A DNA stretch of 9,060 bases from a bacterium (lineage in GTDB: Bacteria; Planctomycetota; J058; JAJDCP01): positions 1-9,060 of the forward strand of contig JAUIEM010000400.1 of the NCBI GenBank assembly GCA_030428695.1, given 5' to 3'. Numbering within the stretch: the first letter of the stretch is position 1; the number at the start of each line of letters is the position of its first letter. A program made the translations under genes and the position numbers. This document shows, one piece after another, positions 5,995-9,060 of the stretch. The notes under the pieces were generated by a model that saw nothing but the letters and a program-made list of their open reading frames with translations, did not search any database and was not told where the DNA came from.

Positions 5995-6282
5995 GTCAAC
6001 GCGACGGCCAGGACACGGAGTTCCACTGCGGTGACTGTTCCCGCAGGTACGTTCGCCCGTTCTCCGCGCTCGTCGCGATGCTGCGTCGCGGGCGCACGCA
6101 GTGCCAGTTCTGCGGGGGCGCCCGCGATCCGCGCCTACAATGCCGTGCGCGCGCTGTTCGGTCCCGGTGTCGAGGGGAGCGCCGCGAGCGTCGCGACGCC
6201 CAACGCCATCGCAAGCCGCCTGCGTGCGCTCGGCTGGGACGAACAGGAGGCCCGCACCGCGGCGGCGGTGCTGAAGCCCTGA
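5991..6282 (+). pseudogene. Small zinc-ribbon protein gene with a frameshift at G5
   Basis: The ATG overlaps the stop of the second Uma2 gene. The first frame encodes FHCGDCSRRYVRPF and RRGRTQCQFCG, two CxxC pairs (C13/C16 and C39/C42) typical of a small zinc ribbon. After a run of five G (6114-6118) this frame turns into Arg/Cys-rich nonsense. The +1 frame gives a natural continuation (APAIRAYNAVRALFGPG, ASRLRALGWDEQEA) ending in TGA at 6282. Removing one G gives a coherent 96-residue protein. The error could be in the assembly, a real inactivating mutation, or much less likely a programmed shift. The C-terminal part looks helical and may bind a partner. Translational coupling suggests it worked with the Uma2 proteins. 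Confidence 0.65.
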
Positions 6283-6460
6283 GTATCCAAACGCGTTTTG
6301 GCGTTCGGGCAAGCACCGTAACGCACACCGGTCCCCGGGGAACGAGGTGTTTGTTGGCTTGTTGATGCCCCCCCTGTGAGTCCCCCGGTGGGGGACCACC
6401 GTGTCGCGTGCAACACTGTCGGAGGTTGGGCGACCATCGCCCTGATTGCGCCACCTCCTC

Positions 6461-6493
6461 GATCTCCTCTCCTCGTACCTCGGAGAAGAGATC
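6461..6493. other. Stem-loop with TCGTACCTC loop in repeat copy B
   Basis: gatctcctctcc (6461-6472) pairs with ggagaagagatc (6482-6493) at 11 of 12 positions, around the 9-base loop tcgtacctc. In copy A the arms are partly retained but an extra 45 or so bases fill the loop. Confidence 0.6.
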
Positions 6494-6552
6494 TGCGGTG
6501 GTGTCGCAAACAGGGCTGCCGCCCAACTCCTCTTGTGTAGCCTGCAGCCCTT

Positions 6553-6585
6553 GACCCTCGCTCCTCGTGCCTCGGAGCGAGGGTC
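6553..6585. other. Stem-loop with TCGTGCCTC loop in repeat copy B
   Basis: gaccctcgctcc (6553-6564) pairs perfectly with ggagcgagggtc (6574-6585) over 12 bp, around the loop tcgtgcctc. In copy A (3951-3983) the same stem has one A-C mismatch and one G-T pair. Confidence 0.7.
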
Positions 6586-6620
6586 GGCGGGAACGTGTGC
6601 CAAGCTGGTCAGAATCCGAT

Positions 6621-6656
6621 CGTAGGGGCGGGGTCTACCCGGTCTACCCCCGCCCG
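6621..6656 (+). repeat. REP-like palindromic element, copy 3
   Basis: The stem gggcgggg (6626-6633) pairs with ccccgccc (6648-6655). The loop is 14 bases instead of 5 because ggtctaccc is tandemly duplicated (6632-6640 and 6641-6649). It has the same orientation as the copy at 1840 and the same lead-in (tccga, then gtag). It lies directly after repeat copy B. Confidence 0.75.
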
Positions 6657-6659
6657 CGA

Positions 6660-6676
6660 GACGGGATGAACCCGTC
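6660..6676 (-). terminator. Small hairpin downstream of the molybdenum-enzyme operon
   Basis: gacggg and cccgtc form a perfect 6-bp stem with an atgaa loop, 64 bases beyond the stop of the beta-subunit gene. There is no T-tract on either strand, so its role as terminator between convergent transcripts is uncertain. Confidence 0.25.
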
Positions 6677-6740
6677 GCAAGTGCCAAGATCGGCCTGCTT
6701 CGGAGGCTCTCACCGATCCGCTATGCAATTCACGCGGCGC

Positions 6741-7712
6741 TCAGCCCGTGGCGAGCCGCAGCAGCAGGCGCTCGGTCAGCACGCCGACCATCTCCTTGCG
6801 GTACTGCGGGGAGAGCCAGACGTTCCGGTAGGGGGTGGTCTTGTCCTTGACCTGGCCCGCGATCGCGGCGGCGGCCTCGGCGGTCAGGGGCTGGCCGGCG
6901 AAGGTGTCGGTGACCGCGTCCATCACCAGCGGCGTGGTGTTGGTCGCGTTGACGACCACGGTCAGCTGCGCGATGCTGCCGTCGTCGGCCAGGCGCAGGC
7001 CCGCCGCGACGCCGGCCAGGGGGAAGTCGATCGTGTCGCGGATGCGCAGCTTCTCGTAGCCGGCGCGCAGGCTGGGCGCGTCGTCGGGGAAGCGCACGTC
7101 GGTCAGGATCTCGTTCTTCTTCTTGACGAAGCGGGCGATGCCGTCGTGGCGGAAGAAGTCCCGGAGCGGCACCCGCCGCCGTCCGTCGGGTCCCGCGAGG
7201 CCGACGTCCGCCCCGTAGCACATCAGCACGGGGGCGGTGTCGCCGGAGTAGGTCGCGTAGCAGATCTCCTTCTGCGGCACGACCAGGCACACGTCGCCGT
7301 CGGCCTTGAGGCAGTAGCCCTTGGCTTCGCGCCAGAAGTGGGACTGGTTGAAGTAGTAGCAGCGCGTGTCGAGCAGCAGGTTCCCGCCGAGGGTCGCGTG
7401 GTTGCGGATCAGCGGCGAGGCGACGGTGGCCGCGGCCTCGACCAGCCCCGGGTAGCGCTCGGCGACCACCGGGTGCTCGCCGAGGGCGCTGAGGCTGACC
7501 AGGGCGCCGATCTGCGAGCCCGAGATCGAGGTCAGCTCGTCGATGCCGCCGAGGAAGATCACGTGCTTGCGCGGATTGAGCCGCTGCTTGTAGTTCGGCA
7601 GGAGGTCGGTGCCGCCGGCGAGGAAGTCGAAGTCCCCGCCGACGCTCGCGGCGAGGTCGAGGGCCTCGTCGACCGTCTGCGGCTCGTGCAGCTCGAAGGA
7701 GGGAAGGATCAT
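6741..7712 (-). CDS. Molybdenum hydroxylase FAD subunit, 4-hydroxybenzoyl-CoA reductase beta type
   Basis: A 323-residue member of the xanthine oxidase family medium subunit. FAD-binding motifs are LAGGTDLLP (31-39) and IRNHATLGGNLLLDTR (102-117), followed by a typical C-terminal flavoprotein domain. Between them lies an insertion with four cysteines, C118, C134, C142 and C151. This spacing (15, 7 and 8 residues between) equals that recalled for the Thauera 4-hydroxybenzoyl-CoA reductase beta subunit (122, 138, 146, 155), where they bind an extra [4Fe-4S] cluster that helps deliver low-potential electrons. That enzyme removes the phenolic hydroxyl from 4-hydroxybenzoyl-CoA to give benzoyl-CoA in anaerobic aromatic degradation. 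The substrate here could be a different aromatic. The gene follows the alpha subunit after 36 bases, with gagga as ribosome site. I give no symbol because substrate identity is unproven. Confidence 0.88.
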   Translation of the reverse strand: MILPSFELHEPQTVDEALDLAASVGGDFDFLAGGTDLLPNYKQRLNPRKHVIFLGGIDELTSISGSQIGALVSLSALGEHPVVAERYPGLVEAAATVASPLIRNHATLGGNLLLDTRCYYFNQSHFWREAKGYCLKADGDVCLVVPQKEICYATYSGDTAPVLMCYGADVGLAGPDGRRRVPLRDFFRHDGIARFVKKKNEILTDVRFPDDAPSLRAGYEKLRIRDTIDFPLAGVAAGLRLADDGSIAQLTVVVNATNTTPLVMDAVTDTFAGQPLTAEAAAAIAGQVKDKTTPYRNVWLSPQYRKEMVGVLTERLLLRLATG

Positions 7713-7719
7713 CAGCTCG

Positions 7720-7724
7720 TCCTC
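7720..7724 (-). promoter_or_regulatory. Ribosome binding site of the beta subunit
   Basis: On the minus strand gagga lies 7 bases before the ATG at 7712, within the short gap after the alpha-subunit stop. Confidence 0.6.
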
Positions 7725-7748
7725 GGGAGGTTGCGCGGGATCACGGAA

Positions 7749-9059
7749 TCAGGCGTCGGACTGGGCCAACTCGGGCTGGCGCTGCTCGCGCTTCTTCTTC
7801 TGCTGCATCGCCTTCCAGACGATGTCGGGCGTCATCGGCAGCTCGCGCATCCGGACCCCGACCGCGTCGTGGATCGCGTTGGCGACGGCGGGCAGGATCG
7901 GCAGCAGTGGCCCTTCCCCGCACTCCTTGGCGCCGTAGGGGCCTTCGGGGTCGTTGGTCTCGACCAGGATCACCTCGACGTCCGGCATCTGCATCGGGCT
8001 CGGGGTGCGGTAGTCGAGGAGGTTGGCGTTGAGGATGCCGGCCTTGTTGTAGCGGAAGTCCTCCATCAGGGCCTGGCCGAGGCCCATGTGGATCGAGCCC
8101 TCGATCTGTCCCTCGACCGACAGCGGGTTGAGCGCCTTGCCGCAGTCGTGGGCCGCCCAGACCTTCTCGACCTGGACGTAGCCGGTGTCGGGGTCGACGA
8201 CGACCTCGGTGATGAAGGCCGAGAAGCTGTAGGTCGGCGCGAGGCCGGCCGCGGCGCCCTTGTGGCTGCCGCCCATCTTCGGCGGGCCCTGGTAGGCGCC
8301 CTTGGCGATCAGCGCCCCGTTCTCGGCGAGGGCCTCCTCGAGGGCGTCGGCGAAGCTGATCCGGATATCCGGATTCGGCGCGAACACGAGCTCCTCCCGG
8401 TCGAGCACGAAGCCTTCCCAGGGGTAGCCGGTCTTCTTCCCTGCCGCCCGCACCAGCTTGTCCTTGATCTTCAGGGCCGCCCGCCGCGCGGCGTTGCCCG
8501 CCATGAAGGTCACGCGCGAGCTGTAGCTGCCGAGGTCGATCGGCGCGGTGTCGCTGTTCCCGCTGTAGACCCGGATCCGCCCGAGGTCGCAGCGCAGCAC
8601 CTCGGCGACGCACTGGGCGAGCATCGTGTCCGAGCCCTGGCCGATCTCGGCCGCCATGCTGTGGACCGTGATGCCGCCGTCCATGTCGATCTTGATGTGG
8701 ACGGTCGACTGCGGCAGCTTCGTCCAGTGGATCGGCAGGGCGCTGCCCGAGATGTAGAAGCCGCAAGCGACGCCGATCCCGCGCCCGAACGGCATCTTCC
8801 CGTGCTTGTCGACCCAGCCGGAGGCGGCGCGCGCCCGCTCGAGGCACTCGACGACGCCGTTGGAGGTGATGCGGAACTCGTTGATCGTCTTGGTGAAGCT
8901 CGGCAGGGCGTTGTCGATGCGGAACTGCACCGGATCCTGCTTCGACCGCTCGCACAGCTCGTCGATCAGCGTCTCGTAGGCGAAGCGCGTGTTGACCGCG
9001 CCGTGCCCGCGCATCGCCCCGCAGGGCGGCTTGTTGCTGTAGACCCGGCGGCAGCGAAA
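7749..9059 (-). CDS. Molybdopterin-binding alpha subunit of the same hydroxylase, C-terminal part
   Basis: The frame is open through the right edge, so the gene begins outside; 436 residues are visible, rather more than half of the usual roughly 770. The ATG at 9014 lies inside the conserved motif PPCGAMRGHG (residues 11-20), so it is not the start. Other molybdenum-cofactor motifs are EIGQGSDT (138-145), DCGKALNP with GQIEGSIHMGLGQAL (from 305), and GAKECGEGPLLP (376-387), whose GEG glutamate (about 382) corresponds to the catalytic glutamate of the xanthine oxidase family. GAKE.GEG wording is close to 4-hydroxybenzoyl-CoA reductase alpha subunits. It would bind the molybdenum cofactor and the substrate in the cytoplasm and pair with the downstream beta subunit. 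The 2Fe-2S gamma subunit is not visible. Confidence 0.88.
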   Translation of the reverse strand, partial: FRCRRVYSNKPPCGAMRGHGAVNTRFAYETLIDELCERSKQDPVQFRIDNALPSFTKTINEFRITSNGVVECLERARAASGWVDKHGKMPFGRGIGVACGFYISGSALPIHWTKLPQSTVHIKIDMDGGITVHSMAAEIGQGSDTMLAQCVAEVLRCDLGRIRVYSGNSDTAPIDLGSYSSRVTFMAGNAARRAALKIKDKLVRAAGKKTGYPWEGFVLDREELVFAPNPDIRISFADALEEALAENGALIAKGAYQGPPKMGGSHKGAAAGLAPTYSFSAFITEVVVDPDTGYVQVEKVWAAHDCGKALNPLSVEGQIEGSIHMGLGQALMEDFRYNKAGILNANLLDYRTPSPMQMPDVEVILVETNDPEGPYGAKECGEGPLLPILPAVANAIHDAVGVRMRELPMTPDIVWKAMQQKKKREQRQPELAQSDA

Positions 9060-9060
9060 G

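Larger units (their letters stand above)
6297..6619 (+). repeat. Dispersed structured repeat, copy B
   Basis: The repeat starts about 15 bases after the zinc-ribbon gene's stop and aligns with 3655-4019. Homologous structures are: closing stem gggca (6307-6311)/tgccc (6366-6370); hairpin gtccccc/gggggac (6380-6396); two-tier hairpin 6421-6458; hairpin 6461-6493; a short ggtgg/ccgcc stem; and hairpin 6553-6585. The C run after gatg has seven bases here but six in copy A, and this with the central indel breaks any common reading frame, so the repeat is probably not coding on either strand. An imperfect palindrome ccaaacgcgttttgg (6286-6300) sits at its left edge. The next 120 bases to the convergent operon hold a REP-like element and a small hairpin. 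Confidence 0.8.

Noticed and set aside
6111..6122. Programmed +1 frameshifting in the zinc-ribbon gene
   Set aside because: There is no stop codon or slippery context of a known +1 site. A plain homopolymer indel is the simpler explanation.
4987..6687. A 566-residue minus-strand open frame
   Set aside because: It is antisense to both Uma2 genes and copy B, and its composition (Arg/Gly/Pro-rich) is typical of a shadow frame in GC-rich DNA.
9012..9014. ATG at 9014 as the start of the alpha subunit
   Set aside because: It lies inside the conserved CGAMRGHG motif, and family-like sequence continues upstream to the window edge.

Overview
The window is very GC-rich, compact bacterial DNA with clear Shine-Dalgarno sites. 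A TIGR02996-type repeat-companion domain fused to leucine-rich repeats, a tandem pair of Uma2-family proteins and long Ala/Gly/Asp-rich low-complexity protein all suggest a large-genome, often uncultivated lineage such as Myxococcota or a high-GC Planctomycetota. This placement is an inference from gene content; there is no rRNA or other marker here.

Layout, left to right. (1) Bases 2-1615 (+): the 3' part of a long low-complexity protein with Gly-Ala-Ala/Asp triplets, a small-residue hydrophobic stretch and a long acidic tail. (2) 1616-2061: non-coding, with a truncated and two full copies of a short REP-like palindrome, the full copies facing each other. (3) 2062-3435 (+): a leucine-rich-repeat protein with an N-terminal repeat-companion domain. 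(4) 3493-4326 (+): remains of a small lipoprotein gene, apparently split by a roughly 400-bp repeat (copy A) flanked by a near-perfect 13-bp direct repeat. (5) 4409-6282 (+): two Uma2/DUF820 nuclease-fold paralogues, then a small zinc-ribbon gene that overlaps the second by 4 bases and carries a frameshift in a run of five G. (6) 6297-6656: a second copy (B) of the dispersed repeat, followed by a third full REP-like palindrome. (7) 6741-9059 (-): the beta subunit and the C-terminal part of the alpha subunit of a molybdenum hydroxylase of the 4-hydroxybenzoyl-CoA reductase type, co-transcribed leftwards and converging on the plus-strand genes.

The most unusual signal is the dispersed repeat. 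Its two copies agree at about 93-94% over the alignable parts. They have no consistently open reading frame, but share a series of potential stem-loops. In copy B two different 12-bp stems carry nearly the same 9-base loop. Copy A looks inserted into the lipoprotein gene, so the repeat is or was mobile. It may be a non-autonomous element with a structured RNA or DNA form. I do not recognise it as a named family.

The molybdenum enzyme is the clearest metabolic function. Its beta subunit has four cysteines with the spacing of the extra [4Fe-4S] site of 4-hydroxybenzoyl-CoA reductase, which points to reductive chemistry on an aromatic CoA-thioester or a related substrate. The iron-sulfur gamma subunit is not in the window and may lie upstream, beyond the right edge.
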